From: Pedobacter cryoconitis
GTDB taxonomy: Bacteria > Bacteroidota > Bacteroidia > Sphingobacteriales > Sphingobacteriaceae
Direction of reading: 5' to 3'
NCBI RefSeq assembly: GCF_003259615.1
Contig: NZ_QLLR01000004.1
Span: 124,001 to 188,000, forward strand
DNA length: 64,000 nucleotides
Shown here: positions 54,983 through 62,821 of the stretch, piece after piece
Numbering within the stretch: position 1 is the first letter of the stretch
How the letters are laid out: every line of letters begins with the position of its first letter
Translations under genes and position numbers: made by a program
The notes under the pieces: model-generated
Seen by the model: only the letters and a program-made list of their open reading frames with translations
Databases searched by the model: none
What the model was told of the DNA's origin: nothing

Positions 54983-56485
54983 TTATCTCTTGCCTAAAAG
55001 CACCTTTAGCTCATCCTTTTCCACATAGAAGATCCCTGCGAAGAACAGCACTAACAATCCATTCCCAATATAGATATTCCTGTGAAATACCCAGAAAGAC
55101 AAAATCACAATAACCACTGAGCTCACCAGGTAAACCAAGATCCGTTTCAGGTTATACGGGATCGGATAATATTTCTGTCCCAGAATATAAGACATCACCA
55201 TCATCACAAAATAAGCCAGCATTGAAACCCAGGCAGACCCCATATAACTATATCTTGGGATCAGTATAAAGTTAAATATGATTGTAATAATTGCTCCTGC
55301 TACTGAAAGGTACAAACCAAAACGCGTCTGATCTGACAACCTGTACCAGATAGAAAGGTTCATATAAATACCCAGGCAGACATAACCAAACAACAAGTAA
55401 GGCACAGCTGGCAGTCCTGACCAGTATTGAGCGGTATGTGCTGCGTCCCCTTTGATGAAATATTTAAGGATCTCAATATTTGCGACCAGGGCGACGAACA
55501 GCAACGAAAGTGCAATCACAAAATAATGCAGAATCGTTGCATAGGTTTTCCTTGCATTTTCATGTTTCGCATGACTAAAAAAGAACGGTTCCGCTCCCAG
55601 TCTGAAAGCTGTAATAAAAATACTTAAGAAAATTGCAATTTTACAAACCGCGCCATAAATCCCGACATCGATGTCTGCCACAGCCTTTGGCAATAATTTA
55701 CTCAGTACAATCTTGTCCAGGTTCTCATTGATAATAAAAGACAAGTTGGCCACTAAAATAGGCCAGCTGTAAGAGATCATCTTCAGGAACATTTCTTTAT
55801 CAAACTTAAATCTGATCTGAAGGAATTCAGGCAACAGCAATAAAAACGTAAGGATACTGGCAGCCAGGTTGGAGATAAAAACATAGCCCACCCACTGATA
55901 ATGATACCAGCTCTCAAACCACGATGCCAGTGGCCAGTTGTGCTTAATAATCAGAGGGATCACAAAGATAAAGAACAGGTTTAGACCAACAAAACTCCCG
56001 ATATTCAGGAATTTAATCACGCTATACCTGAACGCTTTATTATCTGCCCTGATTTTGGCAAAAGGGATCACGCAGATCGCATCTACAAATAAGATCCCCA
56101 CAAAGTACTTCACATATCTTTGATAATCCAGCGCCTGCGCCTGCTCTCCATTATTGATCCAGGAGGCGATTGAATCGGCAAAAACGGAGCCTGTAATCAA
56201 AAATAGCCCTGCAATAAAGGCTATACAGATAAATGAATTGTTGTATACCGCATCCTTTTTATCCTCATGCTTATTCAGGTACCTGAAATAGGTACTTTCC
56301 ATTCCGAAAGCGAGCACCGCATTGATCAGCGATGCGTAGCTGAAAAGTTTGGTCAAAATACCAAATGTGCCGGGCAGATAAGCCTTGACATAAATTGGGG
56401 TTAATATAAAATTGAGTAGTCTGGAAAGTATGGTACTTACCCCATAAACTGCCGTCTGACCTAAAAACTTCTTTAAAACTGACAC
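54983..56485 (-). CDS. Polysaccharide flippase family protein (Wzx/MOP type)
   Basis: 500 residues with about fourteen transmembrane helices. The start MSVLKKFLGQTAVYGVSTILSR is typical of oligosaccharide flippases (MOP superfamily). Members move undecaprenyl-linked sugars or lipid II across the inner membrane; no glycosyltransferase neighbours here tell which. The gap to acyP is 30 bases. Such a flippase before dut is common in Bacteroidota. Confidence 0.87.
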   Translation of the reverse strand: MSVLKKFLGQTAVYGVSTILSRLLNFILTPIYVKAYLPGTFGILTKLFSYASLINAVLAFGMESTYFRYLNKHEDKKDAVYNNSFICIAFIAGLFLITGSVFADSIASWINNGEQAQALDYQRYVKYFVGILFVDAICVIPFAKIRADNKAFRYSVIKFLNIGSFVGLNLFFIFVIPLIIKHNWPLASWFESWYHYQWVGYVFISNLAASILTFLLLLPEFLQIRFKFDKEMFLKMISYSWPILVANLSFIINENLDKIVLSKLLPKAVADIDVGIYGAVCKIAIFLSIFITAFRLGAEPFFFSHAKHENARKTYATILHYFVIALSLLFVALVANIEILKYFIKGDAAHTAQYWSGLPAVPYLLFGYVCLGIYMNLSIWYRLSDQTRFGLYLSVAGAIITIIFNFILIPRYSYMGSAWVSMLAYFVMMVMSYILGQKYYPIPYNLKRILVYLVSSVVIVILSFWVFHRNIYIGNGLLVLFFAGIFYVEKDELKVLLGKR

Positions 56486-56515
56486 CTGATCTGATTAACG
56501 GATAATAAAGCGGAC

Positions 56516-56788
56516 TTATTTCTTAATGATCTCAAAATTACGATAGTTTTTCAGTTCGCCCGGTGTGATCTCCACCTTTTCTATCTTGGCACGGTCCGGC
56601 CCTTCATTGCACCATTCCTCAAAAATATCCAGCAAAGTATCGTCTCCTTCCGCCTCAATGTACAAACTTCCGTCCTTCTCATTCTTGATGATCCCGCGGA
56701 CCCCCATCTGGTCTGCGACTACTTTCGTGGTATATCTGAACCCCACCCCCTGTACTGTTCCTGTTATTCTGATTATAATTTGCTTCAT
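56516..56788 (-). CDS. Acylphosphatase
   Basis: 90 residues. Small enzyme hydrolysing acyl phosphates. The catalytic Arg lies in GTVQGVGFRYTTKVVADQMG (residues 11-30 region) and the Asn in GIIKNEKDGSLYIEAEG, both family signatures. It lies 17 bases after the nitronate monooxygenase gene, probably in one transcript with its neighbours. Confidence 0.93.
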   Translation of the reverse strand: MKQIIIRITGTVQGVGFRYTTKVVADQMGVRGIIKNEKDGSLYIEAEGDDTLLDIFEEWCNEGPDRAKIEKVEITPGELKNYRNFEIIKK

Positions 56789-56805
56789 CTGTTTATATTA
56801 CTTCC

Positions 56806-57747
56806 TTAAAACTTACTAACCCTATCTTTCTCTTTCAAAAACCCCTGCCATATCTCCTTTAAAATATCCGCAGCAGGCCTGATCTCTTTCAGTAATGCCG
56901 AAACCTGGCCAATCTCTAATTCGCCTTCCTCTAAATTGCCCTCAAACATACCTAATTTTGATCTTGCGCGTCCTAACAAGCCCCTTAATGTTTCGGCATC
57001 TGCTCCCTGCGCTTCCGCTGTTGCAATACTCAGCTCAAAAGGATTTTTCAGTAACCTGACCGGAACCAGCTTCTGCAACCTTAATTTGGTATCCCCTTCC
57101 ACAGCGCCGATTACCCGCTCCTTAAAAGAAACATGTGCCGAAGACTCCTGCGCAACCGCAAAAGCAGAACCTATTTGCACGCCCTCAGCTCCCAGCGCCA
57201 TAGCTGCCAGCATACTGCGCCCTGAGGAAATCCCTCCCGCTGCAATAACCGGAATACGCACTGCATCAGAAATCATCGGGATCAGACACATCGTGGTAGT
57301 TTCCTCCCTTCCATTGTGTCCGCCCGCTTCAAAGCCTTCCGCAACAACCGCATCCACTCCGCAAGCCTCAGCCTTTAAAGCGAACTTTGTGTTGGAAACC
57401 ACATGCACTACCGTAATCTGTGCCGCTTTCAAAAAATCAGTCCACGCCGCCGGGTTACCTGCTGAAGTAAAAACAATCTTTACTCCCTCAGCAACCAAAA
57501 TCTGCATAATCTCTTCCACATTCGGATAGATCATTGGCACATTCACTGCAAAAGGCAAAGCAGTGGCCTTTTTAATTTTCCGGATATGTTCCCTTAAAAC
57601 CTCAGGGTACATAGAACCCGCCCCGATAATCCCTAAACCACCGGCATTTGAAACCGCTGCAGCAAGCTTCCAGCCACTGCACCAGATCATGCCCGCCTGG
57701 ATAATCGGGTATTGAATTTTAAACAAAGCGGTAATACGATTTGACAT
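56806..57747 (-). CDS. Nitronate monooxygenase / FabK-like FMN enzyme
   Basis: 313 residues, a TIM-barrel flavoenzyme. The start IQYPIIQAGMIWCSGWKLAA, the segment AEGFEAGGHNGREETTTM with the catalytic-type His, and AAGGISSGRSMLAAMALGAEGVQIG (read in parts) for FMN phosphate binding match the 2-nitropropane dioxygenase family. FabK-type enoyl-ACP reductases share this fold, so the reaction (nitronate oxidation or other) is not decided. It is 22 bases after the amidohydrolase gene. Confidence 0.87.
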   Translation of the reverse strand: MSNRITALFKIQYPIIQAGMIWCSGWKLAAAVSNAGGLGIIGAGSMYPEVLREHIRKIKKATALPFAVNVPMIYPNVEEIMQILVAEGVKIVFTSAGNPAAWTDFLKAAQITVVHVVSNTKFALKAEACGVDAVVAEGFEAGGHNGREETTTMCLIPMISDAVRIPVIAAGGISSGRSMLAAMALGAEGVQIGSAFAVAQESSAHVSFKERVIGAVEGDTKLRLQKLVPVRLLKNPFELSIATAEAQGADAETLRGLLGRARSKLGMFEGNLEEGELEIGQVSALLKEIRPAADILKEIWQGFLKEKDRVSKF

Positions 57748-57769
57748 ATACTTTTCCTTAAATTATTCC

Positions 57770-58945
57770 TTATATTATTCTTTCGATAGAAGTTTCGGCC
57801 GTAATCAGCTCTCCCTTCAAACCCTTAATCAGATTTAGCCCCGGTTTCTTTCCCTTTTCCAAACTCCCGAACTTCGCTTCAACCCCCAGGAAAGCTGCCC
57901 CGTTCAGCGTTGCCCAGGAAAGTAATTCCTCAAAGGGAACTCCCTTTTGCGCTTGCAAAATCTTCATTTCCGCTAAAATGCTCAACTGATGATTGCTCGC
58001 TAAACTATCCGTTCCTAAAGTAATCCTTACCCCGGCCTCCCTTAACAAGTCTACATCCGGCAACCTATTCTCAATATATAAATTCGCACCCGGGCACAAA
58101 CACCAATAAAGGTGCTGATGCTGTAATTGCGCAAACACGACATCTGCTCTGCTCGTCAAAGTATTGTGAACCAGCAGCGTTTTCGCATCCCCCGATAAAA
58201 ACGGCAAATAACTCTGTAAAGAAGTCTTTCCTTTCGCTTCAAAAAAGCCAATATCCAGCCCAAGGAATTCATACAACTTCAGAAAATGCCCCTCTTTCGA
58301 CTCAAAAAACAAATTCTCATCCAAAGTTTCCTGATTGTGAATAGAAACCGACTCATGCGCATCACCTGAAACCTTTTTAATCTCTCCAAACAACTCTGCT
58401 GAAACCGAATAAGGCGCATGAGGGACAATCGTGGCCCTCAAAGGCAAAAACTCATCCCTTGTCGCTATAGCCTTCTGAATAATCTCATCCGCTCTTACCG
58501 GATTAAAACCCATCGCCTCCACAAAAGTATGGTAGTAAATTTTGCTCTTAAGTTTTACCTCTCTGGAATAAATCTGGTTGGAAATATCGCCTGTTGCAAC
58601 AATACCAAGCCTGTACATTTCCGAATCCGCGAGTTCCATCGCCTTCTGAATTTCAGCCTCAGAAGCCGCTCTCTGCTGCATCACCTGCTGTACAAACCCC
58701 GGTAATCCCGTATGTTCCGCTATTTTCCCGGCAAGGTGTGATAACTCCAAATGACAATGCGTATTCACCAAACCCGGCACCAACACCCCATCATAATATT
58801 TTATCCCCTTAATATTTAGTGCTTCTCCCTGCTCTGCAGTCCATACATCTGTAACAGTGCCATCATCACTAACAGCAACTATTCCATTCCGTAAAGGTGC
58901 AGTACTAACCGGATAAACCCATGTTGCCGACAAATAAGAACTCAT
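57770..58945 (-). CDS. Amidohydrolase family deaminase (aminodeoxyfutalosine-type candidate)
   Basis: 391 residues. Metal ligands: VNTHCHLELSHL (H63, H65), HAPYSVSAELF, the VHNTL histidine and GTDSLASNHQLSI (Asp). This is a subtype III amidohydrolase fold resembling guanine/adenine-type and aminodeoxyfutalosine deaminases. Bacteroidota making menaquinone by the futalosine route carry such a gene, so that role is possible; no mqn genes are adjacent. It is the first gene of a long minus-strand run, with GTACTTTG at 58960-58953 as a near-consensus -7 box. Confidence 0.8.
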   Translation of the reverse strand: MSSYLSATWVYPVSTAPLRNGIVAVSDDGTVTDVWTAEQGEALNIKGIKYYDGVLVPGLVNTHCHLELSHLAGKIAEHTGLPGFVQQVMQQRAASEAEIQKAMELADSEMYRLGIVATGDISNQIYSREVKLKSKIYYHTFVEAMGFNPVRADEIIQKAIATRDEFLPLRATIVPHAPYSVSAELFGEIKKVSGDAHESVSIHNQETLDENLFFESKEGHFLKLYEFLGLDIGFFEAKGKTSLQSYLPFLSGDAKTLLVHNTLTSRADVVFAQLQHQHLYWCLCPGANLYIENRLPDVDLLREAGVRITLGTDSLASNHQLSILAEMKILQAQKGVPFEELLSWATLNGAAFLGVEAKFGSLEKGKKPGLNLIKGLKGELITAETSIERII

Positions 58946-59080
58946 ATTTACAAAGTACGGTTATTCTGCCCAAACGCTAAAAAAATCCAGAGAATTTATC
59001 GCCATTAAAAACCAAACACAATAAACAAGAACCTAAACAACAACCTGTTAACACCCTGTACTGTAAAGTATTAGAAAGTC

Positions 59081-59172
59081 CTTGAAATGACATTGGAATG
59101 AGGTTGGAATGACTGTGGTCATTGCAAGGTCATTCCAACGTCATTCCAACCTCATCCCAAGGTCATTCCAAG
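59081..59172. repeat. Inverted array of 11-bp units
   Basis: Three units (59081-59113) reading like GTTGGAATGAC, a 4-base spacer (59114-59117), then five units (59118-59172) reading like GTCATTCCAAC, the exact complement of the first type. All eight are 11 bases with few changes. The array can fold into a long hairpin or form a protein-binding ladder. A frame running through it (59122 onwards) is considered accidental. Confidence 0.85.
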
Positions 59173-59388
59173 GCACTATTCAACCCCTTCTCAACACCTG
59201 TTCTTGAGGGCGAGGCCATGTTTTGGGTTTTTAAACTTTGCCAGTTAACACCAGTAACAGACACTTTGTCAAGTGAAACCAAGAATACAAACTCTCTCAA
59301 ACCAGCTGCAATGCGTATATCAAATTTGTAAAGCGATCAAATATTCCTCCTTGCTATCCATATTATATGTATGGAGGGACCTGGTGAA

Positions 59389-59473
59389 ATTTCAAAAAAA
59401 CAGTTGCTAATTTCGCAGCCTGTTTCATTCTTCAATGAAATCGAGCAAGAAATAGCAACTGTTTTTTTGAAAT
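59389..59473. repeat. Long hairpin with nested tip
   Basis: Arms 59389-59414 and 59449-59473 pair over 25 bases with one extra base. The interior has a second stem, TTTCATT (59423-59429) with AATGAAA (59434-59440). It has A- and T-runs inside the arms, so it could act as a terminator from either side, or be another palindromic element like those at 29.6 and 36.7 kb. Confidence 0.75.
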
Positions 59474-59534
59474 CCCATTATTTTCATAGCATATATGAGT
59501 ATAAATTGATTACTTTGTAAAAAGAAATACTATT

Positions 59535-60608
59535 ATGTCCGATTCTACCACCCGATTAAATAAATACATTAGTGAAAGCGGCATGTGCTCGCGCAGAGCA
59601 GCAGACAGATACATTGAACAGGGAAATGTGTTTATTAATGGCAGAAAGGCCAAAGTTGGCGACCAGGTTTACTTCGGTGACCTGATTACGGTAAACGGAC
59701 AAACCATTGAACCAAAAGAAGTAGACAACTCTATTCTGCTTGCATTTAACAAACCCGTAGGTGTAACCAGTACTACAGAAGCTGGCGTAAAAAGCAATAT
59801 TGTTGATTACGTAAACCATAGCGAGAGAGTCTTCCCAATTGGAAGACTGGACAAAGACTCCCAAGGATTGATCTTCATGACCAATAACGGAGACCTGGTT
59901 AACAAAATCCTTCGTGCCGGAAACAACCATGAAAAAGAATACCTGGTTACCGTTAATAAACCATTAACCGACCAGTTTATTACTAACATGGGAAAAGGCG
60001 TACCCGTATTAGGGGTAATGACTAAAAAATGTAAAGTAACTAAAGAAAGTCCTTTCATCTTCAAAATCACTTTAATTCAAGGTCTGAACAGACAAATCAG
60101 ACGCATGTGTGAACACTTCGGATTTGAAGTTACCAAATTGGAGCGTATTCGTATTATGAATATCAACCTTAAAGGTCTTCCAGTTGGAGAATGGAGAGAA
60201 TTCACTCCGGAAGAACTGACAGAAATCCATAACATGATTGCAAAATCAAGCTCTGTCGAACATGCCGCTGCAAAAAGAGTAGTTAAAAAAGCAAAAACAA
60301 CTACTGTTGCACCAGAAGAAGCTAACGTAACTCCCGCAAAAGCATTCAGAGCAAGACCAGCAGGCCCATCCAAAGGAAAACCAAGACCAACAACCCCAAG
60401 AGGCGAAAGAAGCGAGCGCGGAGGAGAGAGAAGTGAAAGAGAAGAAAAACCACCAAGAGGCTCCAGAGCAAAACCGGCATCATCATTCAAAGCACCAGCT
60501 GCGACTAGTGACTGGAACAAAAGCAATGGCCCAAGCAGAAGATCAGTGAAACCAACAAAAGGAAGATCAGGATCAGCACCAGCAAAAACAAGAAGTCCAA
60601 AACGCTAA
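59535..60608 (+). CDS. rluF: 23S rRNA pseudouridine synthase RluF family, with basic tail
   Basis: 357 residues. An S4 RNA-binding domain (about 6-55, [19 protein letters not shown]) precedes the RsuA-type synthase; the catalytic aspartate is D106 in [27 protein letters not shown] near residue 204 fits the RluF subgroup (U2604 of 23S rRNA), which is inferred. After residue about 240 comes a 115-residue tail very rich in Arg, Lys, Pro, Ser ([18 protein letters not shown]), probably disordered and RNA-binding, longer than in E. coli RluF. TTACTTTG at 59510-59517 is a likely -7 element. Confidence 0.88.
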   Translation: MSDSTTRLNKYISESGMCSRRAADRYIEQGNVFINGRKAKVGDQVYFGDLITVNGQTIEPKEVDNSILLAFNKPVGVTSTTEAGVKSNIVDYVNHSERVFPIGRLDKDSQGLIFMTNNGDLVNKILRAGNNHEKEYLVTVNKPLTDQFITNMGKGVPVLGVMTKKCKVTKESPFIFKITLIQGLNRQIRRMCEHFGFEVTKLERIRIMNINLKGLPVGEWREFTPEELTEIHNMIAKSSSVEHAAAKRVVKKAKTTTVAPEEANVTPAKAFRARPAGPSKGKPRPTTPRGERSERGGERSEREEKPPRGSRAKPASSFKAPAATSDWNKSNGPSRRSVKPTKGRSGSAPAKTRSPKR

Positions 60609-60644
60609 ACATCAACAACTTAGCACATCATAAAATATCTTCAA

Positions 60645-60680
60645 TTTGCATGACCCTAATTATCATTAAGGTCATGCAAA
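60645..60680 (+). terminator. Terminator hairpin after rluF
   Basis: 16-base arms (60645-60660 and 60665-60680, TTTGCATGACCCTAAT / ATTAAGGTCATGCAAA) with one mismatch and a 4-base loop. The following TTTCAT is only a short U-run, so efficiency is uncertain; the arms themselves begin and end with T/A runs. Confidence 0.7.
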
Positions 60681-60743
60681 TTTCATAACTTACTAAAAAC
60701 AAGTAAGTTCCAATGAAAAATTGGGAGGCTTATTATTTTTAGG

Positions 60744-60751
60744 TAACTTTG
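60744..60751 (+). promoter_or_regulatory. -7 promoter element TAACTTTG before rlmN
   Basis: Full match to TAnnTTTG, with TTG at 60721-60723 in the -33 position (20-base spacer). The expected start, near 60758, coincides with the rlmN ATG, so the mRNA would be leaderless or nearly so. Confidence 0.7.
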
Positions 60752-60757
60752 CATCAA

Positions 60758-61819
60758 ATGCTAGTAACAACTAAAACTGATATACGTTCTCTGAGTCTTA
60801 TCCAGCTTCAGCAGCACTTTACTGAAATGAAAGAACCCGCTTACCGTGCCAAACAGGTTTACCAATGGCTATGGGAGAAATCTGCGCGTTCTTTTGAAGA
60901 AATGAGTAACCTGTCTAAAGACCTGAGAAAAAAACTGGACGAGAACTATACTATCAATGCAGTTGAGGTCAATAACACCCAATTCAGTAACGACCAAACC
61001 ATTAAAAACACCTTTCGTTTATTCGACGGAAACATTGTAGAAGGCGTGCTGATTCCAATGGAAGAGCGCATGACCGCCTGTGTAAGCTCCCAGGTAGGCT
61101 GCAGTTTATCCTGTAAATTCTGTGCAACAGGCTACATGGACAGAAAACGTAACCTGAATGCCGATGAAATCTACGACCAGGTAGTTCTGATTGATCAGCA
61201 GGCCAAAAAGAATTACAATGCCCCCTTAACCAATATCGTGTATATGGGTATGGGAGAGCCTCTTTTAAACTATGCAAATGTCATGAAATCAATAGAGCGC
61301 ATTACAGCTCCCGATGGATTGAACATGTCTTATAAGAGAATTACTGTCTCTACAGCAGGTATCGCTAAAATGATCAGGAAACTCGCAGACGATGGCGCTA
61401 AATTTAACCTTGCCTTATCCCTGCACGCCGCAGATGACAAGAAGAGAAACGAAATTATGCCTATCAATGAGCAAAACACTTTAAAAGTACTCGCTGAAGC
61501 CTTAAAATACTACTTCGCTAAAACAAAAAACCCTGTTACCTACGAATATATCGTCTTCAATAACTTTAACGACGAGCTTCAGGATGCTATAGATCTGGCT
61601 AAATTCTGTAAACACGTACCCTGTAAAGTGAACCTGATTGAGTACAACCCAATTCAGTTTGCAGACTTTATCAATGCAGAAGGAGATAAAATTGATGCCT
61701 TCTCCAACTATCTGAAAAGTCAGGGTGTGAATACCAATATCAGACGCAGCCGTGGTAAAGACATTGATGCTGCCTGCGGACAGCTTGCGGTAAAAAACCA
61801 GCCAGAGGAAGCCGTATAA
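60758..61819 (+). CDS. rlmN: 23S rRNA (A2503-C2) / tRNA methyltransferase RlmN
   Basis: 353 residues from the ATG at 60758; a TTG at 60749 lies inside the promoter and is rejected. RlmN is a radical SAM enzyme methylating C2 of A2503 in 23S rRNA and A37 in some tRNAs. The Fe-S cluster cysteines are C115, C119 and C122 (CSLSCKFCATG), and the methyl-carrying cysteine is C340 in DAACGQLAVK. The start MLVTTKTDIRSLSLIQLQQ is typical. comF follows after 38 bases, probably in the same transcript. Confidence 0.94.
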   Translation: MLVTTKTDIRSLSLIQLQQHFTEMKEPAYRAKQVYQWLWEKSARSFEEMSNLSKDLRKKLDENYTINAVEVNNTQFSNDQTIKNTFRLFDGNIVEGVLIPMEERMTACVSSQVGCSLSCKFCATGYMDRKRNLNADEIYDQVVLIDQQAKKNYNAPLTNIVYMGMGEPLLNYANVMKSIERITAPDGLNMSYKRITVSTAGIAKMIRKLADDGAKFNLALSLHAADDKKRNEIMPINEQNTLKVLAEALKYYFAKTKNPVTYEYIVFNNFNDELQDAIDLAKFCKHVPCKVNLIEYNPIQFADFINAEGDKIDAFSNYLKSQGVNTNIRRSRGKDIDAACGQLAVKNQPEEAV

Positions 61820-61857
61820 GTTAACTAATCCCGGCAAATCAGGGGTACATTGCACAG

Positions 61858-62550
61858 ATGTCCCTGATTCAACAAATTTTTGCTGACCTTTTCCACCTGC
61901 TCTTTCCAAAGAAGTGCAATGGCTGTGGCAACACGCTATTTAATGGAGAAAAAACGATCTGCATCAAATGCCTGCATGACCTTCCCTTTACAGATTTTCA
62001 TTTATATCCTGAAAATCCTGCAGCCAGGTTATTCTGGGGCAGACTACCCATCCACCAGGTCAACGCCCTCTTATATTTTAAAAAAGGCACCAAAGTCCAG
62101 CAACTGATCCATCAATTAAAATACCAGGGCCAAACAGACATCGGCTTCCTGTTAGGTAAAATGATGGGCGAAAAAATGCTGCTATCAGAACAAAGGCCCG
62201 ATTTAATCGTCCCCATCCCGCTTCATCAGAAAAAACAACGCAGCAGAGGCTATAACCAAAGTTTATCTATTGCAGAAGGAATAGCCCATATTTTACAATG
62301 CCCCATCAATACCTACCTGCTTGTAAGAAAAATCAACACCACCACACAAACAAAGAAAAGCAGGTATGAACGTTTTGAAAACTTAAAAGCCGCATTTGAA
62401 CTCCAACAATCCTTTAATTTAAACAATCTCCATATCTTGCTTGTTGATGACCTCCTTACTACCGGAGCCACATTAGAAGCCTGCGGCAAGCTATTACTGG
62501 ATAACGGGTTAAATAAACTCTCCATAGCCACCCTTGCTTACACCAAATAA
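61858..62550 (+). CDS. ComF family phosphoribosyltransferase-like protein
   Basis: 230 residues. An N-terminal zinc-finger-like segment CNGCGNTLFNGEKTICIKCL (two CxxC pairs, about residues 21-40) precedes a phosphoribosyltransferase fold with the PRPP-type motif VDDLLTTGATLEACG near residue 200. ComF proteins help DNA uptake or recombination in competent bacteria; the family name (comF/GntX) does not prove a competence role here. A terminator-type hairpin follows at 62623-62667. Confidence 0.9.
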   Translation: MSLIQQIFADLFHLLFPKKCNGCGNTLFNGEKTICIKCLHDLPFTDFHLYPENPAARLFWGRLPIHQVNALLYFKKGTKVQQLIHQLKYQGQTDIGFLLGKMMGEKMLLSEQRPDLIVPIPLHQKKQRSRGYNQSLSIAEGIAHILQCPINTYLLVRKINTTTQTKKSRYERFENLKAAFELQQSFNLNNLHILLVDDLLTTGATLEACGKLLLDNGLNKLSIATLAYTK

Positions 62551-62587
62551 AAAAATACGCACTCAGCATAACATTTATATTTTATGC

Positions 62588-62617
62588 TCGTTTATATATT
62601 CGAGAGCGTTAATTTAG
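62588..62617 (+). repeat. 30-bp box, copy 1
   Basis: Sequence begins TCGTTTATATATTCGAGAG and ends TTAATTTAG. Copy 2 at 62727-62756 differs at one base of 30 (T versus A at position 13). The first 16-18 bases are a near palindrome. A terminator hairpin follows 5 bases later. Confidence 0.85.
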
Positions 62618-62622
62618 ATGGT

Positions 62623-62667
62623 AAGGGTCGATATTTTCTTCATAGAAATATCGGCCCTTTATCTTTT
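62623..62667 (+). terminator. Hairpin terminator after box copy 1
   Basis: 14-base arms 62623-62636 and 62646-62659 (AAGGGTCGATATTT / AAATATCGGCCCTT) with one G-U mismatch, 9-base loop, then TATCTTTT. It is probably the comF terminator or the end of a short RNA that starts near the box. Confidence 0.75.
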
Positions 62668-62726
62668 CAGCAATCTTCAGTCTTTTTCAAAAAAAACAAT
62701 TTATCAAAAACAATATGCCAGCTTAA

Positions 62727-62756
62727 TCGTTTATATATACGAGAGCGTTAATTTAG
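62727..62756 (+). repeat. 30-bp box, copy 2
   Basis: 29 of 30 identical to copy 1, 139 bases away, in the same orientation. Its palindromic part reads TCGTTTATATATACGA. The terminator hairpin starts at the next base. Confidence 0.85.
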
Positions 62757-62795
62757 GAGTCGGAATTTCAGAAATGGAGTTCCGGCTCTTTTTTT
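62757..62795 (+). terminator. Hairpin terminator after box copy 2
   Basis: GAGTCGGAA (62757-62765) pairs with TTCCGGCTC (62780-62788), one G-U, followed by seven T. Read from the other strand it also ends the kinase transcript, but without a T-run on that side. Confidence 0.8.
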
Positions 62796-62821
62796 GGAGG
62801 CCGGTTAAGGAGCTAATTTTG

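Larger units (their letters stand above)
58946..59534. other. Long intergenic region before rluF
   Basis: 589 bases without a credible gene. It contains the amidohydrolase promoter (minus side), an inverted array of 11-bp units (59081-59172), unremarkable sequence to about 59345, a small dyad near TCCATATTATATGTATGGA (59357-59375), a long hairpin (59389-59473) and the rluF promoter TTACTTTG (59510-59517). Confidence 0.75.

Noticed and set aside
59118..59172. CRISPR-like short repeats
   Set aside because: The units are 11 bases, contiguous without spacers, and there are no cas genes in the window.
59122..59331. 69-residue frame on the plus strand through the 11-bp repeat array
   Set aside because: Its first part is only a translation of the repeat units, there is no family resemblance, and the frame has no promoter or leader of note.
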